A DNA stretch of 64,000 nt from the NCBI GenBank assembly GCA_943737045.1, contig CALSFV010000027.1, forward strand, positions 1,003,342 to 1,067,341. Direction: 5' to 3'. Each line of letters begins with the position of its first letter. Position 1 is the first letter of the stretch. The stretch is from Parapristionchus giblindavisi. Lineage: Eukaryota; Nematoda; Chromadorea; Rhabditida; Diplogasteridae. A program made the translations under genes and the position numbers. Positions 1 through 10,595 of the stretch are shown in pieces. The notes below the pieces were generated by a model. That model was not told the DNA's origin, did not search any database, and saw only the letters and a list, made by a program, of their open reading frames with translations.

Positions 1-2461
1 ATAGGGTGTATGGAGACCTATCGTCAGAATATTACTTAGAAGCGAATGAGTTGAAGCGACACCCACGATGAGTATACCGATCGCTGAAATTATTTGGTGT
101 GAAATTTAGTTTTTTTTTTGGAAATTATAGGTCGCACAATTGGTCTCGTATTGTTTGAGGGAGTACGTGGACATCATGAGGATGGTGTCAGGTACGAACA
201 TAAACAGAAGTGGTACGAACGCCTGAAATTTCGTATTTGATTATTTAAAATAAGATAAATATTGAATTCTAACCAAGAATGTAGTGATTTCTGTTGCTCT
301 CTAAATAGTGCTAAAAAGTTTTCTTATTGTTAATATAACACTTTTTTGAATTGTGAGATGTCTAGTTAAATAAATAAAAATAAATAAATAAGTAACGTAC
401 TTGAATTGCGAGATGTCTAGTTAGCGTCGCATGCATCCTTCTCGTTTGCGTGCTCATTATTGATTTCGTGAGGCGCAGCATCCTAAAAAGCTTTTTTCAT
501 GATTTATAAAATACTTATAAACTTTTTTGAGAAGTTAAGAGTATTTTGGAGTGCGATTAGTATCGAAAATAAAATTAAAGAAGCAAAAAAAGCTATAAAA
601 GTACAATACCAAACTCAATAAATACTGTGTTGCCTTTAAATACACATACCCCTGCCACTAACAAGTAAGTTGACTTCAGAGCCTACACTTTTCAGACTCA
701 ACTAAGAAAATTGCATGGCGTATTGTAGCCTGCCAAAGGTCTAATAAGTCATCGCTACCATTAACATAATTTTTAACACTTTATTCATGGAGGAAAATGC
801 CTACGGGTTGTTATGGAGCACTGCAGCGTTTTGGAGAGTTTAACTTGCGCCACAGTAGCAGTACTGACCGGAATATTTTGAAGATGCATCTTGTGCATGC
901 GATAAGAATGCATAAGAGTCCGAAAGCCATTGAATAAACAAAACAGGGAAAGGTCCAGTCCATTTCCCTGCTGTACAAGAGGAACGTCGGGTGTTCCATA
1001 AACGGGATAACCCGCGGGAAAGTCTGTAGGTACGGTTAACAAAAAGGGAAATTTTTCGGAATAACCAACTTGTTCAAGTTCCGCTCGCATTTTTGCGCGA
1101 TCAACATTGAATAGTGGCCAGGGTATGACGACGAGAAGAATAGCCGAAATGTGAAGCGAAATGATGAGAGGTTTCTGAAGTGGTTACTATTATCTATGCC
1201 CATTTCAATCATATTCTATTTAATTTTTTCATTGATTTTTTTTCGACAATGAGGACTGGTCCAGTTTTCATCGATTTTTTCAATTCAAACTACCTCGCTG
1301 TTAACTTTTCATTGAGGCAAGAAAAATCGGTGCGATTTTTGATTGATTGACGATTTTTTGATTAATACTAGATCTTGTATCTTGTGAAGTTAGAAAATTT
1401 AAAAAAAAGATAACTTACCCAAATTTTCAAAATAAGGCTATTTGGGTGCAGGACACGCTTGAGACTCCTTGTCCTGTAGAAAAATCCATCGACGATAGCG
1501 CAAGAAGCACTCGCGGTCAAAATCATCCAACACATCTTCAAAAATTTTTTAAAAATTAAAAAAAATGAAACTATAGTAATAATGTAATAAAGAGCTCTTT
1601 GTAGCACTTTCTGATGATATAAATTAACTCTATGAAGACACATAGCTACTAATTTAAAACTTTCCGCGTTGTCTACGAGTGAAGGTATCCAGATCGGGTT
1701 TCAAATTAGCTGGGGTATGCACTTAAAGGGTGCGAAACCTCACTCGATGGTTTCTTCGACGCGCAATGCTCTCTCGTTGTTAGAGAACAGAGAAATGGTG
1801 TGCGCAATGAAGAGACCATTGAGTGAGGTTACGCTCCCTTTAAACCCAACAAAAAGCTTCAAACTCTGACCAGAACATAATGCGATTGCTGCGTTGTGAA
1901 ATTGTATGGAAGCATGGAATATCCGGCTAGCACCGGAATTAGAATCATCGGTTGGAATACCTGAATTTAAGGCACGTTCAAGATTTTGTTTCTTGGGAAA
2001 CGCTTTCCCCTATTACACAGTTTGTCTGTATTTATGAAAAAAACGTAATTATAAGTTTAGTATTTAGAGCAACGATATTTCGGTCATAGGTTCTAGTCAG
2101 CGAGCGAGACTCAATGGAGCTGCTGATTCTAAGAAGTACCTGGATCATCAAATCCATAAGTGAACATTTTATCTGAAAATTACAGATGAGCATTTTGGAA
2201 TTTAAAAAAAAAATTTTAAAAAAAAACTAACCACTAATTGCATTATGTAGTATCTGTACTCTTTCATGGATGGAGGTGAATGATATATAAGAAGGTACAT
2301 TGATAACGAAGATAAGGAAAGGTTAAGAAAACCAGTGATGGTGTAGAATCTAATAATAAGGTGAAGCATATTTGGCCATCGGAAGCTTTGTGGAAAATAT
2401 TGGCTTACATTTGAAGTGGCTTTTCGATGGAAAGATCTACAGTGAAATTTGGGTGAAGCAT
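1..2461 (-). CDS. STR-superfamily (srh/str-like) seven-TM chemoreceptor, left copy, 3' end outside window
   Basis: Ten exons fit in phase on the minus strand: 2461-2409, 2349-2232, 2172-2140, 1960-1871, 1535-1419, 1174-1070, 1023-869, 482-401, 222-138 and 83-1 (cut by the window edge). The start is MLHPNFTVDLS with an N-glycosylation site, followed by TM1 (LNLSLSSLSMYLLIY). Exon 4 gives TM2-loop text PVLAGYS, exon 5 holds the TM3 end (GFFYRTRSLK), exon 6 TM4 (AILLVVIPWPLF), exon 7 TM5, exon 8 the loop SIMSTQTRRMH...AIQ, exon 9 TM6 (FVPLLFMFVPD), exon 10 TM7. The SxxTRxxxxxLxxxLxxQ loop before a Pro-containing TM6 is characteristic of nematode srh/str/srd-type receptors, which sense odorants in chemosensory neurons. 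No stop or frameshift is seen in the ten exons. It is an inverted paralog of the gene at 15037-19025 with identical exon phases. The exact subfamily is uncertain. Confidence 0.8.
1668..1726 (+). mobile_element. TTAA-A 3' half
   Basis: Matches the right arm of TTAA-A (TTTCAAATTAGCTGGGGTATG). It abuts the TTAA-B copy at a common TTAA, which may have been the insertion site. Confidence 0.5.
1723..1843 (+). mobile_element. TTAA-B MITE, 121 bp
   Basis: TTAA-AGGGTGCGAAACC... and ...GAGTGAGGTTACGCTCCCT-TTAA, in intron 4 of the left chemoreceptor gene. The inner part is semi-palindromic around TTAGAGAACAG. Confidence 0.8.
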
Positions 2462-2538
2462 CGAGAGCTTTGAAGGGCAATCGGAGTGATGCTCGTGTAA
2501 GCTAAACAATCAGCTTAGGGAATTCTTATCCAATAGTA

Positions 2539-2693
2539 TACACTCAAAAAAAAATAAGTGTTATCCACAGAGCATAAGACCTGAGAAGTGTTATATTTAA
2601 CATTTTTAGAGCTCGAAAAGTATTAAATATATTATATATAACACTCATTTTCAGGTCTTATGCTCCGTGGTGAACACTTATTTGTTTGTGTGT
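2539..2693. mobile_element. palindromic MITE
   Basis: Termini TACACTCAAAAA and TTTGTTTGTGTGTA, arms AAGTGTTATCCACAGAGCAT and mirror. Located upstream of the left chemoreceptor start codon. Related pieces lie at 6897-6960, 26075-26170 and 27268-27426. Confidence 0.65.
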
Positions 2694-2938
2694 AATACGG
2701 CGATACTATCTCGAACGATATTTTGTTCTTTTACAATTTCTTGATGCTTACTTATTAATAGATTTTTCTATTTATAAGTGCAAGTTCATTTTAAAGGCAC
2801 GTGAGCAGAGAAAGTACGTTTCAAGGAGGAACTCATAATGCAAATACAAATTACAGCAAGATTGGAGTCTTTTTCACATGCTCCGAAAAGCTAAGCGATC
2901 ACTATTTCAATTCCAAGAACAATAAGAACACGGGATTA

Positions 2939-3058
2939 TTAAAGGCCCACCCCAAGCTAATTTTGCTCTCCACATTGGCAATATTCTCTCGTAGACAAAG
3001 AACGCGAGAGAGAGTGTGGCCAGAGCGGAGAGTTTCAAATTAGCTTGGGGTGTGAACC
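2939..3058 (+). mobile_element. TTAA-A MITE
   Basis: TTAA 2939-2942, CCCAAGCTAATTTTGCTCTC in the left arm, AGAGCGGAGAGTTTCAAATT in the right arm, and a short CTCTCG..CGAGAG inner hairpin. The right TTAA has decayed. Confidence 0.8.
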
Positions 3059-3160
3059 ATCATTTTAGGAAGAGTGAAAAGTGAGTTCCGCTTAGTTGCA
3101 AAATCGTTCATGATATTTATCAAAGCTGAGAAAAAATTCATGAACCGATGCATGAAGCAA

Positions 3161-3203
3161 CTTTGATACAGCCGAAAAGTACAGTATTTCGGCTGTATCA
3201 AAG
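3161..3203. repeat. perfect 17-bp stem hairpin
   Basis: CTTTGATACAGCCGAAA (3161-3177), a 9-nt loop, then the exact reverse complement (3187-3203). It borders the minisatellite. Confidence 0.75.
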
Positions 3204-3205
3204 TT

Positions 3206-3392
3206 TTGTAACCGGGACATTTTGGAACTCGACCGTTTTGGAACCGGGACATTTTGGAACTGGGCCGTTTTGGAACCGGGAAATTTTGGAAATGGGCCGT
3301 TTTGGAACTCTCCCATTTTGGAACTGGGACATTTTAAAACTAGGTCGTTTTGGAATCGAGACATTTTGGTATTCCCCGTTTTGCTTTTAACT
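3206..3392 (+). repeat. 16-bp minisatellite, left arm
   Basis: About 11 units of GGAACCGGGACATTTT and variants (GGGCCGTTTT). Inverted relative to 4323-4735. Confidence 0.8.
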
Positions 3393-3417
3393 TTTTACTA
3401 CTTTTTTTCTATAAAAG

Positions 3418-3690
3418 ATCGCAAAGGTTACGCGAATATTTTCGTGAACAAACTGTGGAAACAGAAAAATGGCAAAAGATATTGTTCGTACCGTGTACTG
3501 AATCGTTTCATCTAACTGTGCGTATTGATTGATAGAAATATATTTCAATCCCGCGACAATCTAATATCAAATCAATGGGTTTGCAATTACAAAAGGGGTG
3601 GGCAAGAGTGCACTGAAATTTTTGCATATCACTTGTAGTAGAGGATTGCATGAACATTCGCGAGTCTCCATCCTCAATCAATGTGAAAGT
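3418..3690 (-). mobile_element. TTAA-C remnant lacking the tRNA core
   Basis: The termini resemble TTAA-C (GCGAATATTTTCGTGAACAA at the left; a sequence like CATGAACATTCGCGAGTCTC at the right, read on plus), but the A/B-box region is missing or unrecognisable. It lies inside the inverted minisatellite element. Confidence 0.5.
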
Positions 3691-4009
3691 CAACGAAATG
3701 GGATTCATGTCAAGTCCTTGTTTATATTTACAGTCTCTGGGGCTGTAAAACAATTCCGTAAAATATAGCGTCTTACCACAACTTTACTTCAAAGGACACG
3801 CAAACCAAACTACTTTTCTAGATTGAAGAAATAACGTATGCGGGCTTCAACATAGGCAACATAGGTCAATCTTCGCAGTGACTTGAACATTTTTCAGACA
3901 TAAAGTCTATTTAGGAGAGAAAAATCCTGAACGCCCAAAAAGCGTGGAATGGCGCTAAATTTTGCAAATAAATGTAGAATGGCCAAAGTAACTTTGACGC
4001 GATTCATGA

Positions 4010-4042
4010 ACATGATGATGATTGATGATGATGATGATTGAT
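4010..4042 (+). repeat. ATG/ATT microsatellite
   Basis: ATGATGATTGATGATGATGA between the two minisatellite arms. Confidence 0.7.
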
Positions 4043-4322
4043 TCATGATTAAACTAAATTCCACGGTTTTGCTATCACAACAACAGGGGATGCCCATATC
4101 CACTAGGATTTAGCTTTAATCCCATTCAGGGGACTTTCGGAGGACTTTTCAGTATGTCTAAAAATAAACACGCAAGAAATATCTTTTAGACTATACTACA
4201 TTGCGTGGAAAAAGCTAATGAATACCTGAGAATTATGCAAATAATGAATGCATTCAAAAAAAGTTTAGACAATTGGATCCATGAGAGTGAAAAAAGTGTA
4301 TCATTTGATAAAAAATGAAAAA

Positions 4323-4735
4323 CGGGGAGTACCAAAATGTCCGGTTCCAAAATGGCCGAGTTCCAAAATGTCCGGGTTCCAAAATGTTCGGTTCCAAAAT
4401 GTCCCGGTTCCAAAACGGCCGAGTTCCAAAATGTCCCGGTTCCAAAATGTCCGGGTTCCAAAATGTCCCGGTTCCAAAACGGCCGGGTTCCAAAATGTCC
4501 CGGTTCCAAAACGGCCGAGTTCCAAAATGTCCCGGTTCCAAAATGTCTCGGTTCCAAAACGGCCGAGTTCCAAAATGTCCGGGTTCCAAAATGTCCCGGT
4601 TCCAAAATGGGGTAGTTCCAAAATGTCTGGTTCCATATCGGCATGGTTCCTATTCGACATAGTTCCAAAATGTCTTGTTCCTATTCGTCCAGTTCCAAAA
4701 CGTCCTCGTTCCACAACGGCAGTTCCAAAATGTCA
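4323..4735 (-). repeat. 16-bp minisatellite, right arm
   Basis: About 26 units of the reverse complement, GGTTCCAAAATGTCCC, alternating with CGGCCGAG variants. The inner borders of both arms share CGGGGAGTACC / GGTATTCCCCG, so the whole 3206-4735 may be one foldback element. Confidence 0.82.
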
Positions 4736-4736
4736 T

Positions 4737-4816
4737 ACTGCCCTCTCGCCTCCTTTTGTCTATGAGAGAGTGTTGTCAGAGTGGAGATTTTCAAATTAGC
4801 TCGGCGTATGCATTAA
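4737..4816 (+). mobile_element. TTAA-A 3' fragment
   Basis: Right arm and inner hairpin only (TATGAGAGAGTGTTGTCAGA to TTAGCTCGGCGT). It abuts the end of the minisatellite. Confidence 0.55.
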
Positions 4817-6896
4817 GTCTATTCCGAACTCTATGTATAGCTAAAGAAGATAACGTCAGCGTTGTGTGTTAGATCATGCGATCGCTACGCTTTCTCTGTT
4901 ATCCTAATACAAATTATGAAATACAATATCAAAGATAAAAGAACGTTCTGTATACTTTTTATTTATTTTTGTATTATTTCATCGAATGTTTTATTTTTCT
5001 TAATCGGAATTGTTGTTATGTAGGGCAATAACAATGGAACATCACGAGCACTAATACTATTCAGAATCTGAACAGACAGAACCGTTAAAACAAGATAAAG
5101 TGGGAAATCGACAGCAAAATGTGGTATATTACGATAAAGAATAGGTAAACTATTCTAACGTATTTTCAACCAATTAAATATACTCCAAACAAGATATATC
5201 GCTCAGTTATGCCACAAAGCTTTGAACATTACCATGCTCATAAAAACAGCATAGCGATAATATAATAAAAAATTTCCTTTTGCGGGGTTTATCAAAAATA
5301 TCTTCATATTCTTTACCGTTCATGAGTAAGTTTAATTAAGCTTTGATGAGCTTCAACTTAGCCCTGGGGAATTTATTTGAAATCAAGAAATAAAAAAAAA
5401 GAATCTCGAGTTTTCTTCTAGAATAAGTCAGTCGGATGAGAAGTTATTCAGACGAAAACTGCTTGAAAAAAAGTGTATTGCATAGATACACATCTAAATC
5501 GCTGCATGTTTTTCTCACTAGAGCTTATCAAATTATAAATATTAATAATAAATAATAAGTGCTATAGGTGCTCTTGGAGTCCTTTAGCCGCGAGTGAAAC
5601 GAGAAAAATACACCATTCAGTCCATAATGGTGCAATTGCATTGCAGTAGACATTTATTCTGTTACAAGTACTGTATTGCATAGTATATCAAGTAGTGTAT
5701 ATTTTGCCCACCTCAACTAACAATAAGGCACTATTATATATATATATATATATATTGGACATTTTGATAATATAAAAATATAAACAGATGAATTTGCGTC
5801 AAATTAGTTGGTTTGTAAATTGCTTACAGCTCAATTTCCTTACTAAATACCGCTGATAAAAATTCATTAACTTTTCTTTCAAACGGAGTACAGTTTTAAC
5901 TTAAAGGCGTAGATAAATATGCGTGCGGAAATATTTTTCTTTTAAGTGCAAGCCGAGCAATAAGCACAGTTGAAGTGTTGTGCATCTTGGCTACTCCTTT
6001 TATCTATACAAAACAATGTTACCAGAGTTTCGATTGAGGACGGTAAAAACGTAAACTCGAAATAGCATTTGAAATTCAATGTGAGGAGACGGTAAACTGC
6101 AGTTGATCTTGATTATATCAAACTGAGCTTTCAACGTACCGAATTCTCACTGTTATTATACTTGCCAAACCATCAATAGGCTACAAAAGTAGAGAGATAC
6201 AGCGCAAAATAATACGTAATATATTTGTAATTATTTCCTTGTGTGTTACTCGCTGCGTGCAGTGTCTGTATGCGTATTTCTGTGCCTAGTTCATCGTAAC
6301 AGCTTTGGCAAAATGTGCTGGGGTAAGTCCGAGAGAATTGACCGGTCATTTGACGTAGCGCACAACGATCTGATCGGCTTATTAGCGAGATTTTCTTTTC
6401 GCATATCTCGGGAAATCTGCTAAATTGCAAAAATTGGTGCTACAATTCCCTAGATCTATTGAATATCTAGCTATGGCCAAAACACCATCTTCAGAAACAC
6501 TGTACATTAAATTAATTATTAAATTAATGTCTATGATAGGTACGTGGATTCATTATTCCCATTGTTGATTGTCATTGTAATTTATATAGAATATTTGTAT
6601 CTTTCTCTTTGTCGTAAAAGATAAAAATATTATTATTTTTTAAGAAGAAGTACACAAGTCGTCTGTTCAGAGTGTACGCCAGGAAAAGATCACGCAGGCC
6701 GTATAGACAATTCCCTTTGGTCCAATTATACAAGTCAGACGTAAAGATTTAGATGTCAACGATGAACTAGTAGCAACGTCATGGTGGCGCAGAGGCCAGT
6801 GGGGGATAATAGGGCTCATCATTCTGAGAAGCGTGCACTAGTATGGACAACGATTAATGAATTGAATTTACCAACACAACAACACGACATACAGAT
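4817..6896. other. intergenic, no gene seen
   Basis: AT-rich DNA with an (AT)n run at 5734-5755. Short ORFs near 6173-6430 lack splice context and family motifs. Confidence 0.5.
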
Positions 6897-7113
6897 AAAA
6901 GAGGTGTAGCCCACAGCACATAAGACCTTTGAAGTGTTATATGTAACACTTTTTGAGCCATCGTACATGTAAACATCATTGTGCCATGAACGGTGGGAAT
7001 GGATCTGAACGGATCAGGCCGATCAAGATTTTGAACGAGCGATTGTGAGCGATCCGACCATTTTCGTTATTTTTCTTTCTTTTCATTGTTTTTTCTTATT
7101 CGAGTCTACTATA

Positions 7114-8250
7114 TCAGGCCTGTCACGAGAGAATCGACCTAAAGCTCGGAATTGAGAAATATTACAAAACAAGTTCTCTCCAGTTTTATTCTTGTTTAGG
7201 CATATCCTACCATCCCTCAAAGTCCCATTGTACTACTATCATTCTGGGGCTCCCTGCACCGGGTCGGTAATCAGGGAACCCAACTTTGAACTCAAATATC
7301 TCGGTTCAGGTGCATTTCTGTGAAAAACTGTCACGAGGGTAACCCCCGCTATTTCTCCGAGCTCTATCGATCTAAACAAACCAGAAGTCATGAAAGTGCT
7401 TCCGAACAGCGCTACACTCTAGGCAAAATAACTCAAAACCTGTCGATTCGGCGCGGACGAGCCTGAAATATGTTATGTAACTTTTCGAGGGCTACAAAAT
7501 GAGTGGTTTACGAAAAAAATACGTTAATGCATTCGTATGGTTCATCCCCTTGGAAATTTCCTCATGATTTGAAGTCATTTTCGACACCCACAATCTCTCG
7601 TTTCACACACTCTCTCGCCCATTCCTTTTCATTTCATTCCATTCCATTCTACACCGCACGGTCTCGAGCGCGCGGTGCGGAATGAAACATAACATTGTCT
7701 CCCTTAATCTTCCCTGTATTTCTTTCACTCTCCGGCGAGAGAGTGTGTGAAACGAGAGATTGTGGTTGTGCGAAGATGAATTCAAATCATCAGGAATTTT
7801 CCGAGGGGATGAACTATACGAACGCATTAACGTATTTTTTTCGTAAACCACTCATTTTGTAGCCCTCGAAAAGTTACATAACATATTTCAGGCTCGTCCG
7901 CGCCGAATCGACAGGTTTTGAGTTATTTTGTCAAGAGTGTAGCGCTGTTCGGAAGCACTTTCATGACCTCTGGTTTGTTTAGATCGATAGAGCACGGAAA
8001 AATAGCGGGGGTTTCCCTCGCGCATTTTTTTCACAGAAATGCACCTGAACCGAGATATTTGAGTTCAAAGTTGGGTTCCCGGATGACCGACCCGGTGTAC
8101 GGAGCCCCAGAATGATATTTACACAATGGCACTTTGGGGGATGGTAGGACATGCCTAGAGGTACCGAAAACTGATGCTAACTCATTTCATGTTTTTCGCC
8201 CCATTCCGAAAAATAGCCATTTTAAGTCGATTCTCTCGTGACAGGCCTGA
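7114..8250. mobile_element. 1137-bp palindromic element at TA
   Basis: Termini TCAGGCCTGTCACGAGAG and mirror, TA duplications 7112-7113 and 8251-8252. The arms (CTCAAAACCTGTCGATTCGG etc.) are close to identical, and the centre is rich in CTCTCG/CGAGAG. No transposase. Confidence 0.8.
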
Positions 8251-8266
8251 TATTAAAATAAATCAG

Positions 8267-8408
8267 TGGCCGTATGCAAGAATAACGGGAAAACAGTTTT
8301 CCGGGAAAACGTGACATCATTAGGGTAGGCGGAGGATTTTTGGAAAACGCCTCCGCCTACGCTAATGACGTCACATTTTCCCGGAAAACGGTTCTTGCAT
8401 ACGGCCAC
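8267..8408. mobile_element. 142-bp palindromic MITE
   Basis: GTGGCCGTATGCAAGAA and mirror; arms TTTTCCGGGAAAACGTGACA and GTAGGCGGAGG with mirror. Confidence 0.75.
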
Positions 8409-8537
8409 AGGGCAAAATATTGTCATATAACATTGCGTGGACGTTGAATAAATTGTTCCGATCACACGCTGAATAAATTGGCCGGTCACTTTCACTTGTT
8501 GTTCATCGGAGCAATTTATTCAATGTCCAAGCAATGA

Positions 8538-8885
8538 TTAAAGGTGGAGACCCGCGAATGATCATGCAAATCTCTTACATCTCGCTTATGCAAGTGTCTA
8601 GTGATATGCAAGAAGATAGGGAGACTGCTCGTCGTTCTCTTAGCGTAGTGGTAAACCGTCTGACTAGAAAGCGCATGGTCGCGGGTTCGAATCCTATTGC
8701 CGAACTTTCCTATTTTCAAAAAGCGCGCCTTTGCCTGAGTTTGATAGCATGACTCATTCATGATTCTAGCGATCAATAAGCTGAATTAGCATAAAATAAA
8801 TAGTGCACGGTATGTAGAAGAACTTTTGCTATCATTCTGTCTTCACAGTTTGTTCACGAAAATATTCGCGTGAGTCCACCTTTAA
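8538..8885 (+). mobile_element. TTAA-C element: 348-bp TIR element with tRNA-like core
   Basis: The ends AGGTGGAGACCCGCGAAT and its inverted partner are flanked by TTAA (8538-8541, 8882-8885). Inside are a pol III A box TAGCGTAGTGG (8641-8651) and B box GGTTCGAATCC (8684-8694) at tRNA-like spacing. The element is inserted in a nest of palindromes. Confidence 0.85.
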
Positions 8886-9190
8886 TGAACATATTTTGTC
8901 TAATTTTTTTCAAATATAGTATCTTCGAATGAGAGAAAAACAGTGGAAAGAAAAATAAATAACGAAAATGGTCTGAGCGCTCAGGCGGTGTTACATTTTC
9001 AAAACCGGCGCACGTCCACGTTAGTAAAACGCACGTGGACGTGCGCCCATTTTGAAAATGCACAACACCGCCTCACAATCGCTCGTTCAAAATCTTAATC
9101 GGCCTGATCCGTTCAGATCCTTTCACTCCGTTCATGGTTCAATGATTTTCACATGTACGATATTTTAACACACAAAAAGCGTTAAATATA

Positions 9191-9407
9191 TTGTCCGTAT
9201 AAAATGTACTTGCATAATTGCATTGCTACTGCTGCTAAACAGAGGAAGAACTATCGATTAACTGCTCACTCTTTCCTCCTTTCCTTCCTCGCTCTCTCTG
9301 ATCTACCTACTCTCTCATCGGTGCGCTCTCTCTAAACATAGAAATTCATTGTGGCAGTGGTTGGCTACTCTCGTACCAAATAAACAAGTGTATTTTATAC
9401 TTTCAAT
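9191..9407 (-). mobile_element. MITE with TATAAAATGTACTTG termini
   Basis: ATTGTCCGTATAAAATGTAC at the left and ACAAGTGTATTTTATACTTT at the right. Inside is pyrimidine-rich DNA (TCTCTCTGATCTACCTACTC). A half copy lies at 31965-32027 in the MAP2K gene. Confidence 0.65.
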
Positions 9408-9435
9408 AACACTTAAATATAACACATCAAATAGT

Positions 9436-10098
9436 GAATTTTAGGGGGGGGGGCGTCCGTTTCGGCAACGAGTTATAAATCGGTTGGGAGAAGGTCTATG
9501 GAAACAAAAGTTGTACCATTGTTATCAGTAGTGGGGTACGGTATGGTGCTATTGTAACCGTCGGGAATCGTGAACTGATTTTTTTAGTCTACCCATGACC
9601 GGGGTTCATGGTTGAAAATGGCCGAAGTCGAAAAATTCATGACACTCCGAGACCAAATACTAGTTGTCATAATATCAATAGTGAGCCAACTTTCATCTTA
9701 GTGGTTACCGTAACCCGAACTACCGTAATCAAACCGGGATTTGAAGTGCATTTGGCCATATTATTGCAGGTTACGGTGGCTAGATTAGGGTAGTACGGAT
9801 TACGGTATCCATAAAGATAAAAGTTGGCTCACTATTGATATTATGAAAACCAGTATTTGGTCTCGGAGTATCATGAATTTTTCGACTTCGGCCATTTTCA
9901 ACCATGAACCCCGGGTCATCGGGTCGACTTAAAAAAATCAGTTCACGATTCCCGACGGTTACGGTAGCACCATACCGTACACCACTCACTACTGATAACA
10001 GTGATACAACTTTTGTTTCCATAGACCATCTCCCAACCGATTTATAGCTCGTTGCCGAAACGGGCGTTGCCGAAATGGGCGCCCCCCGAATTTTACAA
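9436..10098. mobile_element. about 660-bp palindromic element
   Basis: GAATTTTAGGGGGGG at the left and CCCCCCGAATTTTAC at the right. Arms include CGGTTGGGAGAAGGTCTATG and CATGGTTGAAAATGGCCGAA with mirrors. The centre holds GGTTACGGT-type repeats. Confidence 0.75.
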
Positions 10099-10264
10099 GT
10101 CATTCAAATGCACTTGCCAATACTATTTAGAGGAACACTGATTCGGCCATAGGTTTTAGACAGCGATCATCAATGGGTCAATGGTTAAAGGTACCTCACT
10201 CAATGGCTTCTTCATTGAGCGCACTATTTCTCTGTTCTCTGACAACGAGAGAGCGAAGATAGTT

Positions 10265-10583
10265 CTCCGCAATTTTAGGGGGGGGGCAATAATTTGGTCG
10301 AAGTGGTGCCAATAATTTGGTGGATCGTAAAAGTTGACTCTAAAATTTGGCTACCAGACAAGCCCCACTTTTAAAGTTGAGTCAATAATTTGGTGGTTGA
10401 GCCAATAATTTGGTTCGAAGTGGGGCTAAAATTTAGACTAAAATAACAGCCCCACTTCGAACCAAATTATTGGCTCAACCACCAAATTATTGACCCAACT
10501 TAAAAGTGGGGCTTGTCTGGTAGCCAAATTTTAGGCACCCAAAAATGTTCGACCAAATTATTGGCCCACCTAAAATTGCGGAG
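10265..10583. mobile_element. 319-bp palindromic element inside TTAA-B
   Basis: Termini CTCCGCAATTTTAGG and mirror, flanked by TT on each side. Repeats of CCAATAATTTGG run through both arms. Confidence 0.78.
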
Positions 10584-10595
10584 TTGAAGAGACCA

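Larger units (their letters stand above)
6897..9192. mobile_element. nest of at least five palindromic elements
   Basis: Outer palindrome arms 6962-7110 and 8935-9168 (CCATGAACGG / CCGTTCATGG) contain the 1137-bp palindrome 7114-8250, the 142-bp palindrome 8267-8408, the TTAA-C element 8538-8885 and a small palindrome 8991-9075 (GCACGTCCACG arms). Confidence 0.75.

Noticed and set aside
4186..4799. Several overlapping ORFs of 92-172 codons on both strands (FGTRTFWN.. / KMSRFQN..)
   Set aside because: They are translations of the 16-bp minisatellite; period 16 without stops keeps all frames open. There is no splice or family support.
6173..6430. 85-codon minus ORF and 60-codon plus ORF
   Set aside because: Overlapping frames on opposite strands, with no motif, splice site or neighbour support.
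8532..8760. Functional tRNA gene
   Set aside because: A and B boxes are present, but acceptor and anticodon stems do not pair fully and the copies lie inside TIR elements. They are tRNA-derived cores.
9608..10103. ORFs of 61 and 107 codons
   Set aside because: Both are mirror translations of the palindrome 9436-10098.
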